A stretch of 64,000 nt of DNA from Psychrobacter aquaticus CMS 56 (GCF_000471625.1 NZ_AUSW01000015.1:186001-250000), one strand, 5' to 3'; positions 53,598 to 63,021 are shown, counted from the stretch's first letter. Program-made: numbers and translations. The notes: generated by a model from the letters alone, not told the origin.

Positions 53598-55337
53598 ATG
53601 AGTGAGCACTCAAGCAACAATGCACAAAAAAATGAGCAAAAAAACGATTTTATTCGTAATATCATTCGTGACGATGTCAATGCGCAAAAATACCAGCAAA
53701 TTGTAACGCGTTTTCCACCGGAGCCAAATGGGTACTTGCACTTAGGTCACGTAAAGTCTATCTGCCTAAACTTTGGGGTGGCCAAAGAGTTCGGCGGTGT
53801 GTGCAACCTGCGTTTTGATGACACCAACCCAACCGCCGAAAAGCAAGATTTCATTGATAATATTGAAAATGATGTGAAATGGCTCGGTTTTGAGTGGGCA
53901 GGAGAGGCGCACCATGCTTCAGGGTACTTTGATCAGCTACATGCATGGGCAATACAGCTGATTGAGCAAGGCGATGCGTATGTCGATTTGCAAACGCCTG
54001 AGCAAATTAAAGAAAACCGTGGCTCATTCAATGAGGCAGGCACACCATCTCCGCAGCGTGATGCCAGTGTCGCAGAAAACTTAGCGCTCTTTAACGATAT
54101 GAAAGCTGGTAAATACGCCGAAGGCAAAGCCGTGTTGCGTGCCAAGATCGATATGGCTAGCCCAAATATGAATCTGCGTGACCCTGTTATCTATCGCGTT
54201 ATGCATCAAGCCCATCATCAAACTGGTGACAAATGGTGTATCTATCCGATGTATGATTTTGCGCATCCACTCTCTGATGCACTCGAAGGTATTACCCATT
54301 CGTTGTGTACGCTGGAGTTTGAAGATCATCGTCCCTTTTATGACTGGGTTATCGAAAAAATTGGCTTTGACGTGCCGCCGCATCAGTATGAGTTTAGCCG
54401 TCTAAATGTTGATCACACATTGACTAGCAAGCGTAAGCTCAAGCAGCTGGTAGATGAGGGTATCGTCAGCGGTTGGGATGATCCACGTATGCCGACCGTC
54501 GCTGGCATGCGCCGCCGTGGTTATACAGCAGAAGGTTTACGTGATTTTTGTGAGCGTGTGGGTGTGACCAAAGCAGATAGCGTGGTTGATTTTCGCTTAT
54601 TAGAGTTTAGTGTCCGTCAGTCGTTAGAGACGACAACTGGGCGCGGCATGGCAGTATTAAAGCCGTTAAAAGTGACCATTACTAATTTTGCGGAAGCAGT
54701 AAGTAGCTGGGAGTCCCAAAAAGCTGATAGCGTCAATGCACGTTTTGATGATGCCACGCAGACGCTTTGGTTGACTCAGCCGAACCATCCAAACGTCGAT
54801 ATGGGCGAGCGTGAGATTCCATTTACTGAAACCTTGTATATCGATCAAGGTGATTACGAGATTGAACCACCAGCAGGCTACAAGCGTCTATCACCAGAAA
54901 AGCCAGAGATTCGTTTGCGTAATACTTATGTGTTGGCGGTAACTGAGCATATTACTGACGATAGTGGCAATGTGGTTGAGCTAAAAGCGACAATCGATCC
55001 TGCTACTTTGGGTAACAACCCTGAAGGCCGTAAGGTTAAAGGCGTGATTCATTGGGTATCGGCGAGCCAAGGCGTACCAGCGACGATACGCATGTATGAG
55101 CAGCTATTTAGCGTCGAAGACCCAAGTAGCGTTGCTGATGTCCATCAAGCGCTAAACCCTAACTCGTTAACTGAGCTAAACGCAGTGGTCGAGCCATCTT
55201 TAGTCAATGCCGATGCTGGCACGCGTTTCCAGTTCGAGCGTGAAGGTTATTTCATCTCTGATGCCACAGATCATACTAGCGACAAGCCAGTGTTTAACCA
55301 AATCGTCAGCTTGCGTGATAGCTACAAGCCAGCTTAA
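53598..55337 (+). CDS. glnS: Glutaminyl-tRNA synthetase
   Basis: This class I synthetase charges tRNA-Gln. It has the HIGH motif PPEPNGYLHLGHVKSI, CNLRFDDTNP, IYPMYDFAHPLSDALEGITH, and the KMSKS-equivalent LTSKRKLKQLVDEG, followed by two beta-barrel anticodon domains (MAVLKPLKVTITNF). The 579 residues fit. It has its own promoter region and a terminator downstream. Confidence 0.97.
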   Translation: MSEHSSNNAQKNEQKNDFIRNIIRDDVNAQKYQQIVTRFPPEPNGYLHLGHVKSICLNFGVAKEFGGVCNLRFDDTNPTAEKQDFIDNIENDVKWLGFEWAGEAHHASGYFDQLHAWAIQLIEQGDAYVDLQTPEQIKENRGSFNEAGTPSPQRDASVAENLALFNDMKAGKYAEGKAVLRAKIDMASPNMNLRDPVIYRVMHQAHHQTGDKWCIYPMYDFAHPLSDALEGITHSLCTLEFEDHRPFYDWVIEKIGFDVPPHQYEFSRLNVDHTLTSKRKLKQLVDEGIVSGWDDPRMPTVAGMRRRGYTAEGLRDFCERVGVTKADSVVDFRLLEFSVRQSLETTTGRGMAVLKPLKVTITNFAEAVSSWESQKADSVNARFDDATQTLWLTQPNHPNVDMGEREIPFTETLYIDQGDYEIEPPAGYKRLSPEKPEIRLRNTYVLAVTEHITDDSGNVVELKATIDPATLGNNPEGRKVKGVIHWVSASQGVPATIRMYEQLFSVEDPSSVADVHQALNPNSLTELNAVVEPSLVNADAGTRFQFEREGYFISDATDHTSDKPVFNQIVSLRDSYKPA

Positions 55338-55416
55338 TACTGGTTCAATATATTAAGGACATCACTGCTAAAGTTGATGTTTTTAAATAATACTGAACAA
55401 TAGTAGTTTGCAAATA

Positions 55417-55451
55417 AGCCCATTTCTAGTACGCTAGGGATGGGTTTTTTT
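55417..55451 (+). terminator. glnS terminator
   Basis: CCCAT (55419-55423) and CTAG pair with CTAG and ATGGG (55440-55444), followed by seven T residues. Confidence 0.85.
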
Positions 55452-55500
55452 GTGAACAATGTTCCGTTCTAGAATAAGTTGGCACATTTAGGACGATGTT

Positions 55501-55614
55501 ATGTCAAACATAGCAAATAAAAGCGTTAATCGCAGTTAAAAACATTACATCTTAGGCTTTAAATTAGCCGTTATTGAAAGTATAGAAAAAGGAGATATGA
55601 CCTACAAACAAGCA
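55501..55614 (+). pseudogene. IS3-family orfA relic (N-terminal fragment)
   Basis: The frame from ATG 55501 reads MSNIANKSVNRS, stop (TAA), KHYILGFKLAVIESIEKG, DMTYKQA, then diverges. The xFKLAVIxxIEKGxMTYKQA pattern is the HTH start of IS3-family OrfA proteins. The stop and the loss of everything after about residue 38 show it is dead. It fills most of the 392-base gap between glnS and the zinc-ribbon gene. Whether it belongs to the same element type as the one at the window start cannot be told. Confidence 0.65.
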
Positions 55615-55729
55615 CCGTTTAATCCACTTAACAAACGCATAGTCAGTCGGCTCAATATAAAAACCATAATCTGACCTGACATTTAATTACCCAACTCTAC
55701 CTATTATCAAAGGCTCAAAGGAGAGCATA

Positions 55730-56320
55730 ATGAGTTTGCATTGTTATCACTGTACAGCAGAACCCCTTTTACCTACGAAGTTAGACGACACCTTACCGGC
55801 GTTGTCTTGTAAAAAATGTCAGGGCATTTATCTTGATTTGTTGACGTACCGCTCATGGCTAGAGAGCCATGCTGCTCACAAAACAAGCGAGGACAGTGAA
55901 GCGGCAGAATCAGATAAACAATCATCAAAGACGTTTGATGCAAGCGAGTTAAAAAACACCGACAACGCACTGGTGTGTCAGCGCTGCCGCAAATTTATGC
56001 TCAAGTATCGCATCAATAATGAGCATAAGAACACTATCAACGTCTGCCACACTTGTGATGATGTATGGCTTGATCGCGGTGAATGGCCTCTACTCAAATA
56101 TTTGAAGATGCAAGATAAGCTGACAGCTGTAATGAGTGAGCCATGGCAGCAGCAATTGCGTAATCAAGACCGTGAGCAAACCTTTAATAAGCTTTATCAG
56201 CAAAAACTGGGCGATGATTTTGAGACAGTAGAGCGCTTTGCTTTGTGGCTACAGAATCATCCACAAAAGAGTGAAATTCAGCATTATCTGTCGCAATATA
56301 GATCGGTATCTAATAAGTAA
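55730..56320 (+). CDS. Zinc-ribbon protein (zf-TFIIB type)
   Basis: The 196-residue protein has two zinc ribbons built from four CxxC pairs. The first is CYHC near 5-8 with CKKC near 28-31. The second is CQRC around 83-86 with CHTC around 107-110. The second ribbon continues as DDVWLDRGEWPLLKYL, which matches the zf-TFIIB domain found in small bacterial proteins of unknown role. A polar Ser/Asp/Glu linker separates the ribbons and a helical tail follows. AAAGGAG lies 8 bases before the ATG. No operon partner is evident. The function is not known; nucleic-acid binding is only a guess. Confidence 0.8.
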   Translation: MSLHCYHCTAEPLLPTKLDDTLPALSCKKCQGIYLDLLTYRSWLESHAAHKTSEDSEAAESDKQSSKTFDASELKNTDNALVCQRCRKFMLKYRINNEHKNTINVCHTCDDVWLDRGEWPLLKYLKMQDKLTAVMSEPWQQQLRNQDREQTFNKLYQQKLGDDFETVERFALWLQNHPQKSEIQHYLSQYRSVSNK

Positions 56321-56509
56321 TTTTATATAATCTCTTGCTGATCGCATTACAATCCGTCACAAGACATTCATAACCAGTTTGTTAAGATAAAGTCAGTTTT
56401 TACTGATATGCTTCATAGTGTTTTTAGTAGATAAGTATATCGATGATAATAATAGAGCGCATGAATACCTTTTATATCAGTGCTCATCAACATAGCTAAG
56501 GAATACAGC

Positions 56510-57148
56510 ATGGCACATTTACGTTTAGGTGATACTGCACCCGATTTTAATGCCACAACCACAGAAGGCGATATCAATTTCCATGAATGGGCAGGCGATA
56601 ACTGGGTGGTTTTTTTCTCACATCCGGCAGACTTTACGCCAGTATGTACCACTGAACTTGGTCGAGCCGCGGCACTCAATGGCGAATTCCAAAAGCGTCA
56701 TGTGAAGCCAATTTGTATCTCTGTCGATGGTTTAGAAGATCATCATGCTTGGGCAAAAGACATCGGTGAGACACAAGGCACTGAAATGAACTTCCCAATC
56801 ATTGCTGATCCCAATAAAGAAGTCGCGGAACTCTATGACATGATGCACCCAAATGCAGACAGCACGCATACTGTCCGCAGCGTCTTTATCATTGATCCAA
56901 ACAAAAAGGTGCGTCTAACGCTGACGTATCCTGCTAGCTGTGGCCGTAACTTTGATGAAATTATCCGCGTCATTGACGCGATGCAATTATCAGATGAGTA
57001 CAACATCGCAACGCCAGTAGATTGGAAAGATGGTGATGACGTGATTATTCCACCCAGTGTCAAAAACGAAGATATCGCCGCTAAGTACCCTAAGGGCCAT
57101 ACAGAAATTAAACCTTATTTACGTACGACACCGGCTCCTAATAAATAA
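56510..57148 (+). CDS. 1-Cys peroxiredoxin (Prx6 family)
   Basis: This thiol peroxidase reduces peroxides through a single peroxidatic Cys, C46, in ADFTPVCTTELG. The HPNADSTHTVRSVFIIDP stretch and the long Prx6-type C-terminal domain (DWKDGDDVIIPPSV, then KYPKGHTEIKPYLR) are typical, and 212 residues is the family length. An upstream ATG-like start at 56480 is in frame, but AAGGAA lies 8 bases before 56510. It is monocistronic with its own terminator. Regulation is not visible. Confidence 0.95.
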   Translation: MAHLRLGDTAPDFNATTTEGDINFHEWAGDNWVVFFSHPADFTPVCTTELGRAAALNGEFQKRHVKPICISVDGLEDHHAWAKDIGETQGTEMNFPIIADPNKEVAELYDMMHPNADSTHTVRSVFIIDPNKKVRLTLTYPASCGRNFDEIIRVIDAMQLSDEYNIATPVDWKDGDDVIIPPSVKNEDIAAKYPKGHTEIKPYLRTTPAPNK

Positions 57149-57180
57149 GCGGAACGTATGTAATAGTCACTAAAAATAAA

Positions 57181-57212
57181 AAGCCCTATAACTAAATGTT
57201 ATGGGGCTTTTT
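57181..57212 (+). terminator. Peroxiredoxin gene terminator
   Basis: AAGCCCTATAAC pairs with GTTATGGGGCTT (one G-T pair) and runs into T residues. Confidence 0.9.
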
Positions 57213-57289
57213 ACTATTCAGCTTTTTATTAGAGCAGCAAGCTCGGTAAGACTTTGCTATGATGAGTAGAGCAGATCGAGCGATCTGAC

Positions 57290-57352
57290 CTAGGGCATGT
57301 TATCAATTTATCTCATTTTAATTTTCATAATCTTATAGATGACACGCCCTAG
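57290..57352. mobile_element. 63-bp MITE-like element with IS5-family ends
   Basis: CTAGGGCATGTTATC at the left and GACACGCCCTAG (reverse CTAGGGCGTGTCATC) at the right are terminal inverted repeats. Both end in CTAG, a target typical of IS427-type elements. The interior is AT-rich and has no coding capacity. The ends match the right end of the IS5-family remnant at 11461-11475. An AGATCG-AG-CGATCT palindrome lies just to its left (57273-57286). Confidence 0.72.
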
Positions 57353-57454
57353 AATAAATATTATGATTTGGTCAAAATCATAAATATCTTTTAGCTATTA
57401 TAAAATCTGAACAGCGCTGAGTCGCTTTTTAACTCATCTTACAAGGAGTTCGTC

Positions 57455-58117
57455 ATGAAAAAACTATACATAACCCGCACAGCCCCCAATCCACGTAAAG
57501 CACTCATTCTATTAGCGTCAAAAGGAATCGATGTCGATGATATGGATGATATCGATGTGGTAGATATTGATTTTGCTGCCAATGAGCAGATGTCGGATGA
57601 ATTTACCAAAATGAATCCGATGCAGACTGTGCCAGTGTTGAAATTGAGTGATGGCACTATACTTAATGACTCGCAGGCAGTATGCGAATATCTTGATCGT
57701 GTGTATGGTGAGCGCTCAGTGATGGGCAACGATGTGATACAACGTGCACAAGTTTGCTCGATGCGACGCATTGCCGAGTTTGAAGTGCTCTATAACTTTA
57801 TGCTGGCATTTCAACATAGCCATCCGTCTAAAGCGCAACGGGTTGAACAAGTGCCCGAATTTGTCGCGCCGTCAATCGCGCGTGCTGATAAAGCTTTGGC
57901 TTATTTTGAAACCGTATTGGAAGGTCATGAATACTTAGTGGGTGACCAGTTAAGTTTTGCTGATATCGTGCTCTATTTGGGTTTGGATTTTGGCAAAATA
58001 CTGAAAGTAAATCCTAATGAGCAAGGCAAGAATCTTGCCCGTTTTTATCAAATGATGAATGAGCGTTTTAGTATTCAAAATATGGCAAAAGCCAAGCCTA
58101 CTAGTGAGGAGGAATAA
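57455..58117 (+). CDS. Glutathione S-transferase family protein
   Basis: The 220-residue protein has an N-terminal thioredoxin-like GST domain (KKLYITRTAPNPRKALILLA, MNPMQTVPVLKLSDGTIL with the cis-Pro, LNDSQAVCEYLD). An all-helical C-terminal domain follows (HEYLVGDQLSFADIVLYLGL). It is a clear GST fold. The catalytic residue at the N-terminus is not obvious (TRTAPNPRK, without a Cys, and Ser is absent), and the substrate is unknown. AAGGAG lies before the ATG. It stands alone. Confidence 0.88.
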   Translation: MKKLYITRTAPNPRKALILLASKGIDVDDMDDIDVVDIDFAANEQMSDEFTKMNPMQTVPVLKLSDGTILNDSQAVCEYLDRVYGERSVMGNDVIQRAQVCSMRRIAEFEVLYNFMLAFQHSHPSKAQRVEQVPEFVAPSIARADKALAYFETVLEGHEYLVGDQLSFADIVLYLGLDFGKILKVNPNEQGKNLARFYQMMNERFSIQNMAKAKPTSEEE

Positions 58118-58302
58118 AAAAGTAGATTTTTCGAACATGTAAAAATGCAGTTACTATTAACATATAAAATTAAACACTTTATTACAATAGTAATAAACAG
58201 CAGCGCTATAGTGGTCGATTTATTATGCTTCACAAAAGCATATGTAATCACTTTTTTAGAATATGAAAAAAGCGGTAATTTGGAAAAGTGTAACCACAGG
58301 GC

Positions 58303-59274
58303 ATGGCTGTTATGACATTATCTGGTAGAGTGTTGTTCGTTAAATTAGGTATACATTCAAGTATGCTATTAGCCGTGCTTGCGTTAAGCGCTTGCCAAGA
58401 TTCTTTTTCCTTGAACGAATCCAATCCACAACAAGAAGTCGCGAACAGTTTTAGTGCTGAAGCAGATAATAGTGCGATTACGTCCGGTACTGATGCTATA
58501 GCTGATGAGGTTAGAGCAGATGATATAAGTTCTGAAGAAGCAATGATTAACGCGCTTTCGCGTTATCGTTGGACGCTGAACGCTGTAACGGATGATAAAA
58601 CTCAGTCATTAAATAAGCTGACGGCAATTAAAGATCAAGTAACCTTGAGGTTCAATGAGTATCAAGGTGAAAACACCTTAAATTATAGTGTTGGCTGCAA
58701 TATTATAAGTGCTTTTTATCAATTACAAGAATCGACTTTGACGATTGAAGATAGCATGAGCACCAAAATGTCGTGTGGCGACCTTGATATGGCCGAAAAT
58801 AGTTTAAGTAAGCTGATGCAAGGTGACAGTCAGTTGGCGTTAGTGGAAAGTAACGCGTTTAAAGATGATAAGCCAATATTGACGCAAGTGACTAATAATC
58901 GTAGCACCTTAATTTGGGAAGGTAGGCTCACGGCGCAAGCCAAATATAATAGCAAAGGTGAAACGGTATTTTGGGCAGTAAATGCTGAAATGAAACCATG
59001 CTTAGATGACAGATCACAGGCGTGTCTACAAGTTAAGCCTGTGACTTATGATGATCAAGGTATAAAAGTCAGCGAAGGTGATTGGGCACCATTCACAGGT
59101 ATGATCGAAGGGTATCAACATGATGATAAGCATGAAGAGGTGTTGCGTCTACAGCGTTACCCGTTAGACAACAGTAAAGCGATAGAAGCTGATACCACCG
59201 CTGTGTTAGGTGCAGATTATGCGTATGTATTAGATGCCGTAATCGAAAGCTCAGTGGCAGAAGAGAGACGTTAA
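58303..59274 (+). CDS. META/DUF4377 lipoprotein
   Basis: This is an outer-membrane or periplasmic lipoprotein of 323 residues. A signal peptide ends in LALSAC (C31). A Ser/Asp/Glu-rich linker leads to a META (HslJ-like) domain: YRWTLNAV, YSVGCNIISAFYQL, MSTKMSCGDLDMAENSL. A C-terminal region with CLQVKPVTYDD and APFTGMIEGYQHDD matches DUF4377. The META plus DUF4377 pairing is seen in other Moraxellaceae-like proteins, without a proven role; HslJ itself is linked to novobiocin resistance. The start at 58303 or 58312 is uncertain. Confidence 0.82.
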   Translation: MAVMTLSGRVLFVKLGIHSSMLLAVLALSACQDSFSLNESNPQQEVANSFSAEADNSAITSGTDAIADEVRADDISSEEAMINALSRYRWTLNAVTDDKTQSLNKLTAIKDQVTLRFNEYQGENTLNYSVGCNIISAFYQLQESTLTIEDSMSTKMSCGDLDMAENSLSKLMQGDSQLALVESNAFKDDKPILTQVTNNRSTLIWEGRLTAQAKYNSKGETVFWAVNAEMKPCLDDRSQACLQVKPVTYDDQGIKVSEGDWAPFTGMIEGYQHDDKHEEVLRLQRYPLDNSKAIEADTTAVLGADYAYVLDAVIESSVAEERR

Positions 59275-59323
59275 AATAGCGTCCGTCACATATGCTCTAT
59301 CATAGTTAAATAGCAATTCCCCT

Positions 59324-59351
59324 AAACACGCGCAAACAGGCGCGTGTTTTT
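59324..59351. terminator. Terminator between the META lipoprotein gene and ruvC
   Basis: AAACACGCG (59324-59332) and CGCGTGTTT (59341-59349) are perfect arms with a T-run on the plus strand. It lies between convergent genes. Confidence 0.9.
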
Positions 59352-59365
59352 TATGGCTGTTAAAC

Positions 59366-59950
59366 TTAACGCAAATTACCAAGGTCTTCTTCGGTCAAAC
59401 GCCAACGACCTTTTTTCTTAGAAGCACCCCGTCCGCGCATGGCGCTGTTAAGTATCAATTTATTCATTGAGTGGCTTGAGTGGGCATGACAAATGGCGCA
59501 GGCAAGACCATCGGCAGCATCTTGTTGTGGTACAAAATCTAGTGACAATATCCGACAAACCATTTCTTGTACTTGTTCTTTAGCTGCTGCCCCATAACCG
59601 CAAACCGCCTGTTTAATCTGGCGAGCGGTATATTCTGACACCTCTAGATCCAATGCCACCATAGCGGCAATAGCCGCGCCGCGTGCTTGCCCAAGCTTGA
59701 GCGCAGAGTCAGGATTTTCTGCCATAAATACTTGTTCAATCGCTGTATAAATTGGCTCATCGGCATATTTTAGATGATGCTGAGTGATGCGCGTCAAGCC
59801 ATTGAAAATACGCTTCAAGCGTTCTGGCATCTCTTTGGTATCTGTACGAATCGTACCTGCATCGATATAGGTCAGCTTATCACCCGTTTGTTGAACGATG
59901 CCATAACCTGTCATACGTGAACCCGGATCAATCCCGATAATAATTGCCAT
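59366..59950 (-). CDS. ruvC: Holliday junction resolvase RuvC
   Basis: This Mg-dependent resolvase cleaves Holliday junctions with RuvAB. The acidic residues lie in [16 protein letters not shown] (D8), [18 protein letters not shown] and [16 protein letters not shown]; the basic tail [13 protein letters not shown] is slightly extended. The 194 residues fit. ruvA and ruvB are not in the window. Confidence 0.96.
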   Translation of the reverse strand: MAIIIGIDPGSRMTGYGIVQQTGDKLTYIDAGTIRTDTKEMPERLKRIFNGLTRITQHHLKYADEPIYTAIEQVFMAENPDSALKLGQARGAAIAAMVALDLEVSEYTARQIKQAVCGYGAAAKEQVQEMVCRILSLDFVPQQDAADGLACAICHAHSSHSMNKLILNSAMRGRGASKKKGRWRLTEEDLGNLR

Positions 59951-60103
59951 AGTATTCCGTCTTGCTTACATTTTGTTTTATGGCTTAAAAGTTAGCCGTA
60001 AGTTTGATAGTATAGCAATCAATCCCCATATACATCATATGTTAGCCATTTTAATTTGCATGGCACTCAATTTATTGATTTTTATTTTATAGGACGACAC
60101 TTT

Positions 60104-60724
60104 ATGGGTCAGATAGTTGGTATTGCCATTGTTTGGTTTATTATCGAGATGCTGCTGTGGTATTTGCTCGCGCAGTTCATAAGTGGCTGGCTAGTATTTA
60201 TTTGGTTTATTATCGCTGCTGTCATCGGTATTTCACTCATACGTAAAGGCATGGCGTCACTCAATCCATTGGCTCAGCAAATGAAAGCTGGCGGTATGAT
60301 GAATCCTGCGATGCGTCCGCAAGAATCGACGATGATTAAAAGTGTGGCAATGGCCGCAGCTGGTATTTTATTACTCATTCCTGGCGTGCTTAGCGATTTA
60401 ATCGCACTATTGGTCGTACTACCGCCAGTACAAAAGAAACTAAAAGATGTCGCCAATAACTATGTCATGAATAATCAGCAAAAAATGATGGAAATGATGG
60501 CTAAGCAGATGGGTGGTGGTCAAAATCCATTCGGCGGCGCTGGTGGTGTAGGAGGGCAAAATCCATTTGGCGGTGCAGGTGGTATGAATGGACAAAACCC
60601 ATTTGGGCAGCAGCAACGGAATCCTTTCGGTGATGTCTTCAAGCAGCATACAACCGTTGATGGCACTGCCAAAAACATCCCTAAAGATGTCAAAAAGATT
60701 ACCAAGTCTGCTAATGATGAGTAA
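60104..60724 (+). CDS. fxsA: FxsA-family membrane protein with Gly/Asn-Pro-Phe repeats
   Basis: FxsA is an inner-membrane protein first known for excluding phage T7 when overproduced. Four hydrophobic segments fill the first 130 residues (GIAIVWFIIEMLLWYLLAQF, SGWLVFIWFIIAAVIGISLI, SVAMAAAGILLLIPGVLSDL, IALLVVLPPVQ). The C-terminal part is unusual: four NPFG units, three of them preceded by GGQ or NGQ, separated by GGAGG-like linkers (about 150-185). The frame is open from 60056, but AGGAC lies before ATG 60104. A terminator follows. Confidence 0.9.
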   Translation: MGQIVGIAIVWFIIEMLLWYLLAQFISGWLVFIWFIIAAVIGISLIRKGMASLNPLAQQMKAGGMMNPAMRPQESTMIKSVAMAAAGILLLIPGVLSDLIALLVVLPPVQKKLKDVANNYVMNNQQKMMEMMAKQMGGGQNPFGGAGGVGGQNPFGGAGGMNGQNPFGQQQRNPFGDVFKQHTTVDGTAKNIPKDVKKITKSANDE

Positions 60725-60761
60725 TTATCAGAGAATTGGTTAGTCAAAAATTAGGTATAAA

Positions 60762-60797
60762 AAAAGCCCTTCGCGTCATCGACGAGAGGGGCTTTTT
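60762..60797 (+). terminator. fxsA terminator
   Basis: AGCCCTTCGCGTC and GACGAGAGGGGCT pair over an ATC loop, with T residues after and A residues before. Confidence 0.9.
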
Positions 60798-60864
60798 AGT
60801 AGTCGTAATTAATTTTTTATAAATAATAAGTTATCAATAACTTTACTGAATATAAATAAAGCAA

Positions 60865-61074
60865 TTACTGACCGAATATAACAACCGAAGTGCCGCCGTA
60901 AGATGGTGACCCATGAACCGTGAAGTTCAGGGCGGATGCGTCACTATCTCGGCAGGTTTCCTGATACACCGCAGGCGGTGCAGGCATACACAATGAGACA
61001 GTAGGTACCACATCCTGGTAAAGCATTATCGGCTCAGGGAATAAACATCTACTAGCCAACACTTCAGAATACAT
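60865..61074 (-). CDS. Hypothetical 69-residue protein or gene relic
   Basis: The minus-strand frame reads MYSEVLASRCLFPEPIM at the start and NFTVHGSPSYGGTSVVIFGQ at the end. Three to four Cys residues and a Pro/Ser-rich centre are visible. The region is visibly GC-richer than its flanks. A weak GGTAAG precedes the ATG. No family is recognised. It may be a real small protein or the remaining end of a decayed gene. Confidence 0.3.
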   Translation of the reverse strand: MYSEVLASRCLFPEPIMLYQDVVPTVSLCMPAPPAVYQETCRDSDASALNFTVHGSPSYGGTSVVIFGQ

Positions 61075-61317
61075 TTATCTTACCCAATGACTAGAACGAT
61101 TGCAAGTCTGATTTATGATTGATGCGTGGTTTTAATAATCAGTATGAATGGTGTTAGGTTTTTACTCTACTTTTCATAAAACAAAGGCATAAGAACAGTT
61201 GATTATTCGCTTAAAAGGTGGGTTTTTCAGCTATTTTAAGATGTGTGTTAATATAGAAGGCTTTCAACATCCTAATAAAGCATTATAAGCGTTCATTCAC
61301 TTGAGGAGCGGTAATCC

Positions 61318-62976
61318 ATGGCCAATAATAAACAACAATCAGCATTTATCGATAATAATCAGGCTCAATCTCATGATAAGCAGGACGGCGAGAAAAATAA
61401 AAAAGTGCCGCATGTTCTAATGATACTAGATGGTTTTGGACATCGGGAAGATGACAAAGACAATGCCATTGCAGCCGCCAATATGCCAAATTTAGATAAA
61501 ATTTATCAACAATATCCGCATGGACTGATATCCGCTTCAGGAGAGGACGTTGGGTTACCAGATGGTCAGTTTGGTAATTCAGAAGTTGGGCACATGAATT
61601 TAGGTGCTGGCCGTGTTCTTTATCAAGATTCAACTCGTATATCCAGCGAATTGGCCAATCGTGATTTTTATAAAAACGAAGCATTAGTGAACGCCGTAAA
61701 AGCAGCTAATGAGCTTGGTGGTAACGTACACATTATGGGGCTGCTATCAGATGGTGGCGTGCATTCGCATCAAGACCATATCGAAGCCATGTGTCACTCA
61801 GCGTTGGTACATGGTGCCAAAAACGTCTTTGTTCATTGTTTCTTAGATGGACGAGACACACCGCCTAAATCTGCTGATAAATACATCAATCGTTTGCGCG
61901 ACTACATCAATAAGCTTAACGCTCATTATGAAACTGGTCGAGTACAGATTGCTAGTATTATAGGCCGCTATTATGCGATGGATCGCGATAATCGTTGGGA
62001 CCGAGTACAAAAAGCTTACGAGTTGATAACTGAAGGCAAAGCTGATCGTTTGTCGACACGAGCTGATGGGGCTGTCCAAGCTGCTTATAAAGCGCGTGAG
62101 ACCGATGAGTTTGTTAGTCCGACGACTGTAATCGGACGTGATGAGGTACCATATACCGTTGAAGACAATGACGCACTCATTTTTATGAATTTCCGTGCTG
62201 ACCGTGCTCGTGAGCTTGCCCAAGCGTTTGTCTTACCAGATCATGAGTTTTCTGGGTTTGCACGTCAAAAACAGCCAAAACTTGCAGCGTTTGTTATGTT
62301 GACTAAATATTCGGATATTTTGGCTGATAGCCCCAAAACTAGCATTGCTTATTATCCGACATCATTGACTAACACCCTTGGCGAATATTTGCAGAATAAA
62401 GGTAAAACTCAGCTGCGTATCGCTGAAACTGAAAAATATGCCCATGTGACATTTTTCTTTAGCGGTGGTCGTGAAGCAGAATATGAGGGTGAGACGCGCA
62501 TTTTAGTGCCATCTCCAGATGTCGCAACTTATGATCTACAGCCTGAAATGAGCGCTCCTGAAGTGACTGATAAATTGGTCGCTGCTATTGAGTCAGGCAA
62601 ATACGATGTGCTGGTGGTAAACTATGCCAATGGTGATATGGTTGGACATACAGGTATATTTGATGCCGCTGTGCAAGCCGTAGAAGCGTTAGACGTGTGT
62701 GTTGGTCGTGTAGAGTCAGCGGTACGAGCTGCTGGTGGTCATATGCTCATTACAGCCGATCATGGTAATTGTGAGCAGATGCAAGACTATGAAAGTGGGC
62801 AGGTACATACTCAGCATACCACTGAACACGTTCCCTTAATTTATATTGGTGAACAAAAACTAAACGTACGCAGTGGCGGTAGATTGAGCGATATCGCTCC
62901 GACTATTTTGGCATTGATGAATATTGAAGCGCCCACTGAAATGACAGGCGAAAGCTTATTGGTGCCAGCACCATAA
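61318..62976 (+). CDS. gpmI: 2,3-bisphosphoglycerate-independent phosphoglycerate mutase
   Basis: This Mn-dependent mutase interconverts 3- and 2-phosphoglycerate in glycolysis. Catalytic S88 is in [13 protein letters not shown] and a metal Asp in [37 protein letters not shown] and [10 protein letters not shown] complete the alkaline-phosphatase fold. About 29 polar residues precede the usual start, and GAGGAG before ATG 61318 supports them. The gene precedes the ctpA-like protease, a common order. Confidence 0.96.
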   Translation: MANNKQQSAFIDNNQAQSHDKQDGEKNKKVPHVLMILDGFGHREDDKDNAIAAANMPNLDKIYQQYPHGLISASGEDVGLPDGQFGNSEVGHMNLGAGRVLYQDSTRISSELANRDFYKNEALVNAVKAANELGGNVHIMGLLSDGGVHSHQDHIEAMCHSALVHGAKNVFVHCFLDGRDTPPKSADKYINRLRDYINKLNAHYETGRVQIASIIGRYYAMDRDNRWDRVQKAYELITEGKADRLSTRADGAVQAAYKARETDEFVSPTTVIGRDEVPYTVEDNDALIFMNFRADRARELAQAFVLPDHEFSGFARQKQPKLAAFVMLTKYSDILADSPKTSIAYYPTSLTNTLGEYLQNKGKTQLRIAETEKYAHVTFFFSGGREAEYEGETRILVPSPDVATYDLQPEMSAPEVTDKLVAAIESGKYDVLVVNYANGDMVGHTGIFDAAVQAVEALDVCVGRVESAVRAAGGHMLITADHGNCEQMQDYESGQVHTQHTTEHVPLIYIGEQKLNVRSGGRLSDIAPTILALMNIEAPTEMTGESLLVPAP

Positions 62977-63021
62977 GTCAGCCATAATCTTATCCATCTT
63001 ACTATTTGAATGAGTTCTCTT

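Larger units (their letters stand above)
60725..61317. other. Intergenic region between fxsA and gpmI
   Basis: This 593-base stretch contains the fxsA terminator, a minus-strand open frame (60865-61074) of unclear status, and the gpmI promoter region. Confidence 0.5.
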
